Positions 1-9,901 of a DNA stretch of 64,000 bases are shown piece by piece (the first letter of the stretch is position 1; each line of letters opens with the position of its first letter). Both the position numbers and the translations under genes were made by a program. Source of the DNA: Brevipalpus yothersi (taxonomy: Eukaryota > Arthropoda > Arachnida > Trombidiformes > Tenuipalpidae); assembly GCA_003956705.1 (NCBI GenBank), contig QZCP01000231.1, forward strand, positions 1 through 64,000, read 5' to 3'. The notes beneath the pieces are model-generated. The model had not been told where the DNA came from, ran no database searches, and saw nothing but the letters and a program-made list of their open reading frames with translations.

Positions 1-48
<48 letters not shown>
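1..48. repeat. (GA)n microsatellite
   Basis: A pure GA dinucleotide array that starts at the first base of the window, so its true length is unknown. Confidence 0.98.
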
Positions 49-51
<3 letters not shown>

Positions 52-1651
52 TGCAGAATTCAAATCGACTGGATCATGCAGCACGATTTAGGTCTCAGAG
101 CTGTTCCTACGAGAAAAAAAGATGATCTGACCTTGTTGATGAGAGCGAGAGAGAGGAGAAACATTTCTGTACTTGGGACAGCAGATTGACCCAACTGTGG
201 ATAGGAGCAGAAGCAGATTTAAGTGTATACACACGCACTCATCACCATCCCAGAGGCTGATATTGGGAATCATCGCGCGTTCCTCTCCATCACTGATACT
301 TATTCTCTTTTTCTCTTCAGTTTTTTTTGCTATCCACTGAATTTTAAGCTGGAAGCGCTGCTAAACGATGATATCATACTCTTCTGGTTTCCATCTCACA
401 TACAAGATGCTCTTTTCCTTCATCTTTCTCTTCTTATCGTGCTTTTCTCTCTCTCTCTCTCTATGTGATGATGATGATCATTACCAGTCAGCAGTGAAAT
501 TAGTCAGGAAAAATGATTATTTTTCTCACTCCTCAATCTTTTTCCAACGTTCCTACTAGGCACGAAGTAACGGTATACATAGCACAGGCAGCATTCAATA
601 TATGTGTATATGTGTTCACTCACATAGAGATACCATTGAAATGAGCGCGAAGAGGAATAACTTTTCTCTTCTCTTCTTCCTCTTTTTCTTCCTCCTCTTA
701 ATCAAGTGAATTAATACCTTTATGAAGCGGGCAAAACTATGTTCACACGCTTGTTGAGACCGCCTCTGAACAAGGCCAACATAAATGGTTTGTATCAATC
801 AACACATTACAAGAAAGAATGGCTTACTTGACAGCCTTCAGGGTGTCCACCATACATAATCATCATCATACCCAGAATGAATAAAAATTCCTTTCAGTTA
901 GTTAACTAGAGGAATCTGATGAATTAAAAATTCAAACATTAAGCTTTCAGATACACACACATACACACAAGTGACCATGATATGTGCGACAAGCGGACTG
1001 TGGTCCAGCCTGAGGAAATGAAGATAGATAGAGATTCAAGAGGGATAAGGAAAGAATACATGTAAGATGAATTAGACAGTAGCAATGCTTAAGGGTTAAA
1101 AGGTAAGAAAAAAATCACCTTTATGGCCAATAATTAAGATTTGGTTGAAGAGAAAGAGAGAATATCTTTTACAAAAAAAGTTGATTGATATAATAATATT
1201 TAGGAGGCTGGCTTATGAAGTATGCGAGTGTGTGTGTGTGTGTGTGGATGTAGATATGTACATTGCGAGGGTATTCGATGAACCCGATAGGCAAATATCA
1301 ATCATATGGGCAAATTGGGCTTAATCACAGTCAAATTAATCGAACCCGTTAAAATGAAGAGGGAGAGAGAGAAAGAGAGAAAGCATGGAATACAAGTGAA
1401 AAAGGGTCAAAAAAGATGATGAAGAGAAGGAGGAAGATGAAAAAAATAAGAATATTATTTCATCTCTCTCTCTTCTCTTCTCTAAGCAACTAATTCTAAT
1501 AGCGATTATGCATTAACTGGTTTGGCAATTAATGATTTTCTTTGAGAACAAGATGAAGAGAGAGAAGTTGCGTTTTATCCTCCTTGTAGTTGCTCTTGCT
1601 GTTGTTGTTGTTGTATGAGAGTATTATTTTTCCTGGCCGAGATGTTACAAG

Positions 1652-1654
<3 letters not shown>

Positions 1655-1697
<43 letters not shown>
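1655..1697. repeat. (GA)n microsatellite
   Basis: A 43-base uninterrupted GA array between AT-rich unique sequences. Confidence 0.98.
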
Positions 1698-1700
<3 letters not shown>

Positions 1701-2371
1701 CAATATTAAGCAAGTCCCAAAAGAGATGAGGTCATCCACGGACCATCATCATGAGGCACTGGAAGATTTTGAGGGGCAATAGATGAGGATGGAAAACAAG
1801 AACAAGAACAAGAACCAGCAGATCACTTAGCATCATAATACTTGTTGTGACTAATACATGTACCGGTATATTTTTTTTTTCATTTTTAGCTCATCTTCCA
1901 CCTCCACCACCGCCTTGTTCACTTGATTCCTGATGACTCTCTCTCGGTCACCAAAATTAAGGGTAAAACTAAAAAATTGACATGAAAACAAGCTGCCACC
2001 TAAAAACAGTGAGACTCGACAAATATATTTACATACATCGTTCCATAATTAATTATGCATGATTTTCACGGCCTTTTGTAATACATAGCTTAAAGTAGAG
2101 CCCACGCGTCATGTCCACCTGAATTTAGATCAACATCAACATACTCAACATACATGCATCAATCGAATTCTGAGATGTGATACTGATGAAGTTTGACAGG
2201 CGAGAAAGTTTACATGTTCAATGAACATCATTCTCTCTCTTTCATTCGCCCTTTTGTTCAATCTTTCTTCAAGCTTTTGGCCTACACCCGAAAAACGCAA
2301 GGTGATTCCAATTTCTGGCCCATACTTACACACACCACAGGACCATTTGTGCCTACTTTACGAAAGCAAGA

Positions 2372-2378
<7 letters not shown>

Positions 2379-2435
<57 letters not shown>
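2379..2435. repeat. (AG)n microsatellite
   Basis: A 57-base AG array. It creates spurious Arg-Glu repeat reading frames in two plus-strand frames. Confidence 0.98.
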
Positions 2436-2436
<1 letters not shown>

Positions 2437-2940
2437 GTTTTCACTTGGAAATCAATCAGATCGGAACCAGTGGACTTTTAAAAGGTGATTGAAGGAGGAA
2501 GTCTGTTTGTGTGTGTATGTGTATGAAGGCTTCATAAGAAGAATAAATTTTTTCCAAGAAAAGGTGTTCTTATTAATGTACTTGCACGCGTACAATGTCT
2601 CATAGGCCATATGGAGCTCAAGAAAATGGAACCACCGTGTTTCAGGAGGTCACTCTGTTGACCACTGAATCGAGAAGAGAGAGAGAAAGCAAGTAAGCAA
2701 GCGTCTTGCCCAAAATAGAAGGGCTCAAAAGGAGAAAGAAAATATATATAAGAAGTTACAGAGCACAACAGCAGCCGATCAACGGTCAAAACTAATCAAC
2801 AATAGGCACAAAAGTTGAAGCTGGCCCATGGCAGCTTCTTTCTCTCGCTTTCTCTCTCCTCAACCTTCTAAACTTTGACCCTACTCAAGTTCAATCCCAT
2901 GTCCATAGGCATTTTTCGAGAGAGTCAAGGCATTTCCTAT

Positions 2941-2944
<4 letters not shown>

Positions 2945-2990
<46 letters not shown>
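2945..2990. repeat. (TC)n microsatellite
   Basis: A TC array followed by a further short CT run to 2997. It is about 100 bases from the next TC array and in the same orientation. Confidence 0.98.
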
Positions 2991-2994
<4 letters not shown>

Positions 2995-3092
2995 CTCGTC
3001 TCCTTGTGGCCCGTCTTACGGCCACCCCTCTCTCAACCACGGCCATCTGTCCCTAGTCCATCTGGCCTATAACCGCTCAAGATCATCAAGGT

Positions 3093-3094
<2 letters not shown>

Positions 3095-3157
<63 letters not shown>
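3095..3157. repeat. (TC)n microsatellite
   Basis: A 63-base TC array. A short GA array follows at 3284-3311, so the two could pair in a transcript or single strand. Confidence 0.98.
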
Positions 3158-3160
<3 letters not shown>

Positions 3161-3277
3161 TCTTTCTATTTTCTGTATGATAAACATCATTATCCTGAGT
3201 GGAAATTTTAAATTGACCGATTCGCCTAGATGGTGAACGTATCTTCACCACTGGAATACGAAGTGTGTAAGGGGGAC

Positions 3278-3283
<6 letters not shown>

Positions 3284-3311
<28 letters not shown>
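3284..3311. repeat. (AG)n microsatellite
   Basis: A short AG array. It is the last dinucleotide array of this kind before a roughly 24 kb stretch that lacks long ones. Confidence 0.95.
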
Positions 3312-3314
<3 letters not shown>

Positions 3315-3716
3315 TATATATACGCAAGATGAAGAGGTAAGATTTCCAAAATCCGATTAGTGGAGGGAAAAATCGGCATCTAAAAAGCATACATATTTAT
3401 ATGTGATGACCATATTGAATCTGATAGATACTAGGGAAATGATTACAGTAAAATTCGACCTAAGAATTACAAGATTTTCTCCGTTCAATTTATATTGACC
3501 TCATAAGTGAAGGCTCCGGAGAGCAATAATAATATCGGCATGACTAGTAGTAGACGAAATTTGTGCAAGTGAAAGGGTAATACAAAATTTCTTCATCTCA
3601 AATCTGTGGCTTCCAAAATCCATGGAATTTATTCAACAGAAAACATCATGAGTGAAAAAATTTTCATGAAATACTATCACACAAATCAGATCAAATTTAA
3701 GAATATATATGCTTAC

Positions 3717-3864
3717 CTCGCTCCCAAATTGGTTTCTCGCCTGAGCATGGAAGGCTAGTGATTATGATGATAGTGGCCACAATTGTGATGGTCAAAAGTG
3801 AGAATGATGATGAAAAATAGTATCCATGGAAAGTCCAGTTACGGCCTTGATTTTCTGTGGACAT
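3717..3864 (-). CDS. Possible first exon of a secreted or membrane protein
   Basis: On the minus strand an ATG at 3864 opens a frame reading MSTENQGRNWTF, followed by a strongly hydrophobic segment of about 20 residues (FSLLTITIVATIIIITSL) and PCSGEKPIWER. The frame ends at a good splice donor (GAG then GTAAGC) at 3717. This looks like a signal peptide or signal anchor followed by the start of a mature chain, broken by an intron. The open frame continues upstream of this ATG to 3975. No second exon was found between 1 and 3700, so the rest of the gene could lie beyond the window start, or the exon may be fortuitous. No family was recognised. Confidence 0.28.
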
Positions 3865-4559
3865 TTTGCGGCAACAGATAGCAAGAGTAGACACTGATCG
3901 AAGACACACAAGTGGAAAGTGAGTGAAATAATAAAGTGTTCTGAGAAAATGGTGTGATGTACAATAAGTTATCAACCAATATACGTAAATTTAGTCACCA
4001 TTGATTGACATGGAATGATTATCACCAGTGGAAAAGAAGCAAAAAGTAGTCACTTAAAAAGTGTGGGAATATCGTTCATTCACGTGATATTCTCAAATCG
4101 AAAATAATGTTCACCATTAGTTGAACACACATACACACGTAACCGGTGATATTATCCTTATTGATTCCTCTGTTGATAACATTTACAGACACAAAATTTG
4201 TCAACTCAAAGAGCAGTTCAAAAATACACACACAATTTACAAGACAATAAGTTGACAAACGAAAATGTTTTTTAATTGTGTTTGTGTACAAAACAATATC
4301 AACTTTTCCGGCCGAAAAATCAAACCGCATTCATCAGGCTATGAACACTTCTACTGTGATTCACAGACTGAGCAATGCAAACTTTTTTCTCTCTCAAAAC
4401 TCTCGAAACGATTTTCCAGCTCTCTCCTGCTGCTCTCTACTGTTTTTTACTGTAATACGTTTTGCGGCCAAAAGTTTCGGCTCAAATAACAGTTATCAGC
4501 ACTGCAAAATACTTTATAAGACATTACTGATTCGATTTTGATTGAACTTTTTCAGCATT
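3865..4559. other. Intergenic, nothing recognised
   Basis: AT-rich sequence without long simple repeats. Several overlapping frames of 70-90 codons exist, but their translations resemble no family and have no good splice context. Confidence 0.6.
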
Positions 4560-4995
4560 TTAAGGAAAAAAATATAGTTTTATGATTATTTTGATTAATT
4601 ATTGCCCCAAACTCTCCGAAAACGAATGTCTAATGAACAAAACTATGGTGCAGCTCCATGGGTTCGCTCAGTTTTAGGATTGAATTCTGCTTCAGGAGCT
4701 GAAAATCAAAATCGATATCTCCATGGTATATAATTCTAGACATATTACAACCATGGCTTGCATATCTTTAGAGGTATTTTATTGAAATAGATTGCAAGCT
4801 TGGAAATCTGAGTAGAGACATGATCAGGGAGGGCTATTTTGGTGGGAAAAAGGGTTTTCATACCAAATTCGACTTCCTGTTTTCGAGTTCTTATGGCAAT
4901 TGCTTTAGTTATAATTTGGCATCTACTAATGCTTAGATAGATGATCCTAAGAAACTCCTAGAATGCGCTGGCCCAAACTTCAGACTCTGACTAAT
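4560..4995. repeat. Diverged direct repeat, copy A
   Basis: Aligns by eye with 8160-8590 (copy A') in the same orientation, with moderate divergence and small indels. Shared blocks include the stretch reading TTCGCTCAGTTT on the plus strand and TATTTTGGTGGGAAA. Read on the minus strand, both copies give matching peptides such as IDFDFQLLKQNS here and IDFNFQFLKPNS in A'. Copy A carries two in-frame stops (TGA where A' has CGA, TAA where A' has TAT) and a frameshift, so it is a broken relative of a formerly coding segment or of an unknown repeat. Confidence 0.7.
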
Positions 4996-5164
4996 ACTCA
5001 ATTCAGAGGTTGATCAATATATGCCTACATCGAGAGGAACAAGATTCGAAATAGTGATCTATGGTCGATTTCAGAAAGAGGACCTTCATCAGAACGCCAT
5101 ACATATCCCCATGTTAGAATCGTTTCAAAGCCATAATCAAATTTTGACACTGGTCAATTATTAG

Positions 5165-5908
5165 AGCTGATGATTTGATGGAACAAGTTCATACCTTGTC
5201 TCAAGCATTGTATTGGATATGCGGCTTGACCAAGAAAATTCGGATCTCCGAAGACGTCCTCATCATAGGCAACAAATCTGATCATAGCCAAGTCGGGACA
5301 TGCAATTTCAAACACGAAAGTTTCTTCCCAACAGGGACTGAGGCCATCATCATCTTTTGAAAATGAAGATGAATTCAGGAAATGTGCAAAATTACAAACT
5401 CATGGGAATACTCACGAACAGTACGTGTCCTACACTTTGAGTTATCCATCTCTAAGCCAGCAATTTCTATTTCTACGAAAGGACTTACTGTTCCTCTACC
5501 ATTTTTCATCAGATGACGTCCAGCAATCATCTGTGAATAATAATTACAATCAACTCATTTTCATTTTTATCATCACTTCTTACCCTAACAGTTAACGTGA
5601 TTGCTTCTGAGTTAGAGAGTGAGTTTTTGTCATGAACCGAAAAAGAATCAGATTCATCGAACATAAAATCGGGTCTCAACAGGTATCCGCAGCCTCCGTT
5701 TTCCATAAATTTTCCTTGGTTGAGTTGCATCGCTCGATCTGGAGTCTGATAATTGAGAGCAACCATCTGTATACCGGCGGCCCACATTCGAATCGGATCA
5801 AAATTAGATGAATCAAGTCTCCTAACGCCAGGATAAACACGGCTCAATTGATTTCTGTGATATCTCAAGAAAAATTTATAATTCTGTGGGTTCATCCATT
5901 TTTCAATC
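5165..5908 (-). pseudogene. Partial recent copy of PLC-gamma exons 9-11
   Basis: This segment copies 17795-18545 of the PLC-gamma gene in the same orientation, about 12.6 kb away. It holds most of exon 9 (5584-5908, end of the catalytic Y box), exon 10 (5416-5530) and exon 11 (5195-5353, C2 domain), with both introns and all splice dinucleotides retained. Homology breaks inside exon 9, right after the codons for IEKW read from the 5' side, and again just past the exon 11 donor, so the 5' nine-tenths of the gene and the last exon are absent. Over 325 bases of exon 9 there are 14 differences and the encoded peptide is unchanged. Exons 10 and 11 add 11 differences that make three replacements (Thr to Met, Ser to Asn, Ser to Ala). 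The short intron at 5531-5583 has diverged with indels. A partial copy cannot make a working enzyme alone, but the substitution pattern is not that of free decay. Confidence 0.9.
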
Positions 5909-5924
5909 AAGAAATTGCTTATTT

Positions 5925-6950
5925 TTCAAATATTTTTCTTTGGAGAATCAATTCTGAGAAAGTGAAAAATAAATTATTGTTTGCCTTTTATTATATTCCA
6001 AAAGTTATCAGGCACATTATTGATTCAAGATTCAAGATGTCACGAATAATGTCAAATAGAAGGCTTACTGACGCCAACTGTATATTTAGAGAATTAATTC
6101 CTAGTTTTTTCGCTAATTTTCCTTCTAAAATCGAAAATTTGCGATGCTTTCTGGATCATAGATCTTATTTACTTCATTGCTGTTAAACTAATTGGCTTTA
6201 TGAAATCATACCTGAGTTTCTATTCTATTCTGCCCAATAACAACCAATGTTCTTGATGATAATCCAGTTCTACCATTTCTGCCATCACAATTTGCAACTT
6301 GAATCCTGTACATCGAGGTTTCATATTCTTCGAGAGGATGAAATTGAGAAGACAAGTGATGTAAACCAAATACTGTGTGCAAACTTGGATAAAATTTTAA
6401 ATCTCTATGAAATATCTGGATTCCTGAACGAAATCCTAGAAAAAGGTCGCAATATATGCATTCCAAAGCGTCGAACAGCTCCTTTCATAAGACCAACTCG
6501 AAGATCTATTACTCTGAATACTACTAAAAGCTCTAGATCAGGTCCAATTAGAAGACAACTCAGTATTTGAGATTTTGTAGAAGGCTTGCGATTGTTTTTT
6601 TCAGGAGATGTAATTGGTTTGATCAATTCAACGGGACTATTACAAGATGTAACTGAAGCTGGTGTAAGAAATTCTCGGTTTATGATTTCATCCAATTCTG
6701 AACCCTGAGAACTCTTTCCTTCCCCGTACTAGGAATCTGGCTCTTCTCTGGACATTGCAGTTGTTCAATCTGCTAAAATATATGGAATCCGTATCAATTC
6801 CAGAACAGATCTCATACCAGCATTGTTTCTCAAAGGATTTTCTGATCTAACGGTAAATTTTATATGCACAAATAGGATGTGCCTCTTCAAATTCCATCAA
6901 TTCAACTTTCGATTTAATTAATTTTACAGCTCTGATTCGCTAATTTGAAA
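5925..6950. repeat. Diverged direct repeat, copy B
   Basis: Aligns with 6985-8060 (copy B') as a tandem direct repeat with many substitutions and indels. Conserved blocks include the sequences around 5950, 6290-6320, 6605-6690 and 6735-6760. Minus-strand reading gives peptides shared with B': SMYRIQVANCD (B) against SMYKIQIANCD (B'), and NSPVELIKPITSPEK against NNPVELFKPITSSEK. An open frame at 6206-6466 ends at a plausible donor (CAG then GTATGA at about 6213). No known domain was recognised. It could be remnants of a duplicated gene or an old interspersed element. Confidence 0.7.
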
Positions 6951-6984
6951 TTAGTTTTGATCGCTAATATTTCCATTTTATGAT

Positions 6985-8060
6985 TATTCTACTTCAGGAA
7001 ATTGATTCTGAGAAAGTGAAGGATATATTACAGTTAGCTTTTTTATTGTATTTCAAAAGTTCTAGGATGCCTCAAGATGTCATGAGAAATAAGAGCAAAC
7101 TGAAATTAATCTACTTACTTAGAAAATCGATCATTCATGGGTTTCCATTTATTTTTGGTATAAAGTTAAACTTTCCTCGTGCCTTTTGGATCACAGTGCT
7201 GATCCTCGCTTTAGCAGTTACGTGTGTAATTTGCTTTCAGATATTATTGCTAAGTTTCTATCCTTTCCAATAACTGTCAATGATTGTTGATGATTCTCGA
7301 TTTCAACTGTTTGCTATCACAATTTGCAATTTGAATCTTGTACATCGAGGCTGTTTTTTAGCCTCCAAGAGAGACAGGTCCAAAATTGCGAGCAAATTCC
7401 GACGAAATTTTCAATCTCTAAGAAACATTTGGATTTTCGAAAGAATTTCCCGAGATAGGTCACAATATATATTCTAAGTGTCAAATCTAGCTATTAGACC
7501 TTTCATCAGACCATAGCTGCAAATACGAGTCGGGTCGATGATTCAATGCAAATCCCAGTATGAAGGAGGAAATAAAACCTAATCATACCCAAAAAGCTCT
7601 CTAGAAAAAAGCAATTCATTTGCATGTATTCCTTTCAGCTTTTAAAAGATTTTTGGATTTTTAATAAACCTAAGTGTACACTTGTAAATTCATTCGAGTG
7701 AGATTTCTTCTCTTTTCTCAGAAGATGTGATTGGTTTGAACAATTCTACAGGATTATTAACTGGAGCTAACTGTTAGTGTAAGAAATTCTCGGTTTATTA
7801 TTATTCAATCCAATTCTGTATTTTGAGGACTCTTCTTTTCTCTTTAATAGGAATCTGGCTCTTTTCTAAAAACAACAGTTGTGCTAATCACTAAAATCTA
7901 TGAAATTCGTGGGGATTCTAGTACTGATCTCAGCGTTGTTTCTCGAAGGATCAGGTCATTCATGAGGGGACAAATATGATATGCACCTCCTCTCAAATTG
8001 GCTTCAAATTTTATTTTGTAGTTTTGATTGAAATTCTGTTTACTTATTCGATAGGGTTGT
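6985..8060. repeat. Diverged direct repeat, copy B'
   Basis: Second copy of the B unit, immediately downstream of the first. The minus-strand frames that match copy B are interrupted by stop codons here, although short conserved peptides remain. Several plus-strand frames of 65-97 codons occur (6980-7273, 7280-7477), but the better-conserved peptides are on the minus strand. Confidence 0.7.
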
Positions 8061-8159
8061 GAATTTGTCTCAGTTTATCGATCAAATGGACCAAATCTCT
8101 TTGAAAACACTTCAATAAACATCATAGATATGATTTCGGTTAGCATTCTCAGCATTCTA

Positions 8160-8590
8160 AGAAGGAAAAAATCATATAATTATTGAACTTTCAATTCCAA
8201 GCGTTCTGGTTGCGTTTGGAAACTACCCAAACTTTCCCTACGCAAAATTTATCGATTGGTCAAGAAGGAGGACTTTTTTATCTAGGCTCTTTGAATTCGC
8301 TCAGTTTCGGCACTGAATTTGGCTTCAGAAACTGAAAATTGAAGTCAATCTTCTTGATATATTCTTCTAGGCTCATTACAATTATTGTTTGCAGATCTTG
8401 GATGGCATTATATTGAAATAGCTTGCAATCTTGAACATCAGAGTAAAAACATGGTCGGAGGGTGTTATTTTGGTGGGAAAGTGTCAATTCATCGCATTTG
8501 GGTCTCTAATTTTGAGTTGTTATGACAATTGTTTAAGCTAGTTATAATTTGACATCTATTAATGCTTGAATGGATGATCCCAATTCTTCT
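8160..8590. repeat. Diverged direct repeat, copy A'
   Basis: Second copy of the A unit. On the minus strand it keeps a 69-codon open frame (8278-8487) that includes CFYSDVQDCKLFQYN and IDFNFQFLKPNS; copy A has these blocks in broken form. No family was recognised. Confidence 0.7.
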
Positions 8591-9199
8591 CCCTTCCCTG
8601 GATAGAAATTCTAGTTGTTGTGTAGGTCCCTTAAATCGTTCTACTCGGAATATCTTGATGTGGTCTCTATTTTAGAATTTCCATGGCCGTTAAGCATCGA
8701 TGCAATTTTATGAGTTTATTTTAGATTCTCGTTCATCATTTATAGAGTTCAGACAACCATCTGAGCGATATTACACATAACAAATTATTCCTAACGTTCA
8801 ATTTCCCAAGATAGTGATAGGTGATAATTGATAGCAGATATAAAAGTCAATGATTGATTGCGCAGCATGCAATAAATTCATATCGATATCATGGAATCTG
8901 ATTTCAGAATTGAACATGAATAGATTCCAACATCCATTCATTAATCAAAATCGAATTTCATGATAAAATTTTGACAATTCCAAAAAAGAATACCGATACA
9001 CACAAGATGGCGTTAAGCAGATAAAGTTTCAATTTTCACCTGTTTTGACTGACAACTTGTGAAGCTTTCATGTGTACTAGTTATACTGACTCAGTTTGTG
9101 TGATGAAAGTTTTTGTTTTGCATCGTCAGCATAAGTGTATCAATTAATTTTGTCATTTTATAATTTAGTCTAGTTAATTAATTAGTGTAATTAATTGAG
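8591..9199. other. Upstream region of the DNAJB9-like gene
   Basis: AT-rich non-coding sequence. A TTAATTAATTAGTGTAATTAATT-type palindromic AT block lies directly before the start codon. No defined promoter element can be assigned with confidence. Confidence 0.4.
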
Positions 9200-9901
9200 A
9201 TGAAATTAAGTGATTTACTGTTACCAGCTGCCCTGTTGGTGGTGTGGACTATAAGTGGTGCCATGGCTAGTGATTATTATGAAATTTTAGGTCTTAAAAA
9301 AGGTGCCACAGATCGTGAGATTAAGAAAGCATTCCGTAAATTGGCACTTCAATATCATCCGGATAAAAATAAATCAAAATCAGCTGAATCTAAATTTCGT
9401 GAGATTGCGGAAGCATATGATGTACTATCTGATCCCGATAAGAGGGCAAAATATGATAAATTTGGTAAATCAGCTTTCGGTGGTGATGATGGAACTGGTG
9501 GATTCCATTTCAATGGTGGACCGTTTGATTATAATGAATTTTTTAAACAATTTGATGATGCTTTTCGATTCCATGGACAACATTCACATCATCGGAATGA
9601 TGATAATGATGATCACCACAGAGGTCATTTCAGATTTGGTGGTATCAATTTAGACGATTTGTTCAATGATTTGGACTTTGATTTTAATCCATTCGAAGGT
9701 GGTCATCATCATCCGGGTTTTGGTCGGGAAAATCATGCATTTGGATCTGGTGAATCGTTTTTCGGTTCTCATTTTGGTATGCCCCAGTTTGATTTCAGTG
9801 GTTTCAGAAGTGGTGGTGGAGATGGTTCTCATCGTCAAAGTTGCCGAACAGTTACCAAGCGAATGGGTGGATCAGTTGTGACGATGACCGAATGCTCATA
9901 A
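9200..9901 (+). CDS. DNAJB9: DnaJ homolog, DNAJB9/ERdj4-like ER co-chaperone
   Basis: An intronless 233-residue frame. Residues 1-23 form a signal peptide (hydrophobic core LLLPAALLVVWTISG). A J domain follows from about residue 25 (DYYEILGLKKGATDREIKKA) with the HPD motif at 53-55 (QYHPDKN), the Hsp70-activating signature. The middle is rich in Gly, Phe, His and Asp (for example SHHRNDDNDDHHRG). The C-terminus SCRTVTKRMGGSVVTMTECS resembles the end of vertebrate DNAJB9. Known members sit in the ER lumen, stimulate BiP ATPase activity and help degrade misfolded proteins. The ATG chosen is the one directly before the signal peptide. Another small ER J-protein is possible, but the C-terminal match favours DNAJB9. 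Confidence 0.93.
   Translation: MKLSDLLLPAALLVVWTISGAMASDYYEILGLKKGATDREIKKAFRKLALQYHPDKNKSKSAESKFREIAEAYDVLSDPDKRAKYDKFGKSAFGGDDGTGGFHFNGGPFDYNEFFKQFDDAFRFHGQHSHHRNDDNDDHHRGHFRFGGINLDDLFNDLDFDFNPFEGGHHHPGFGRENHAFGSGESFFGSHFGMPQFDFSGFRSGGGDGSHRQSCRTVTKRMGGSVVTMTECS

Larger units (their letters stand above)
49..3716. other. Microsatellite-rich DNA, no convincing gene
   Basis: Apart from the arrays listed separately, this stretch holds short purine- or pyrimidine-rich tracts, GT/CA runs near 950-970 and 1230, and GAA/GAT-rich patches. Open frames of 60-100 codons are present (for example on the minus strand at 2532-2789), but their translations are low-complexity and show no recognisable domain or coherent splice structure. 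Confidence 0.6.

Noticed and set aside
2193..2492. Plus-strand frames with Arg-Glu repeats, and similar ones at many GA/CT arrays
   Set aside because: Dinucleotide arrays of any length without stops always read as Arg-Glu or Ser-Leu; they do not indicate a gene.
5848..6186. 112-codon plus-strand frame across the PLC-gamma copy and repeat B
   Set aside because: Its first part is antisense to the copied exon 9 and the rest runs through a degenerate repeat.
9303..9881. Overlapping frames on both strands over the J-protein gene
   Set aside because: They are alternative-frame readings of the DNAJB9-like coding sequence.
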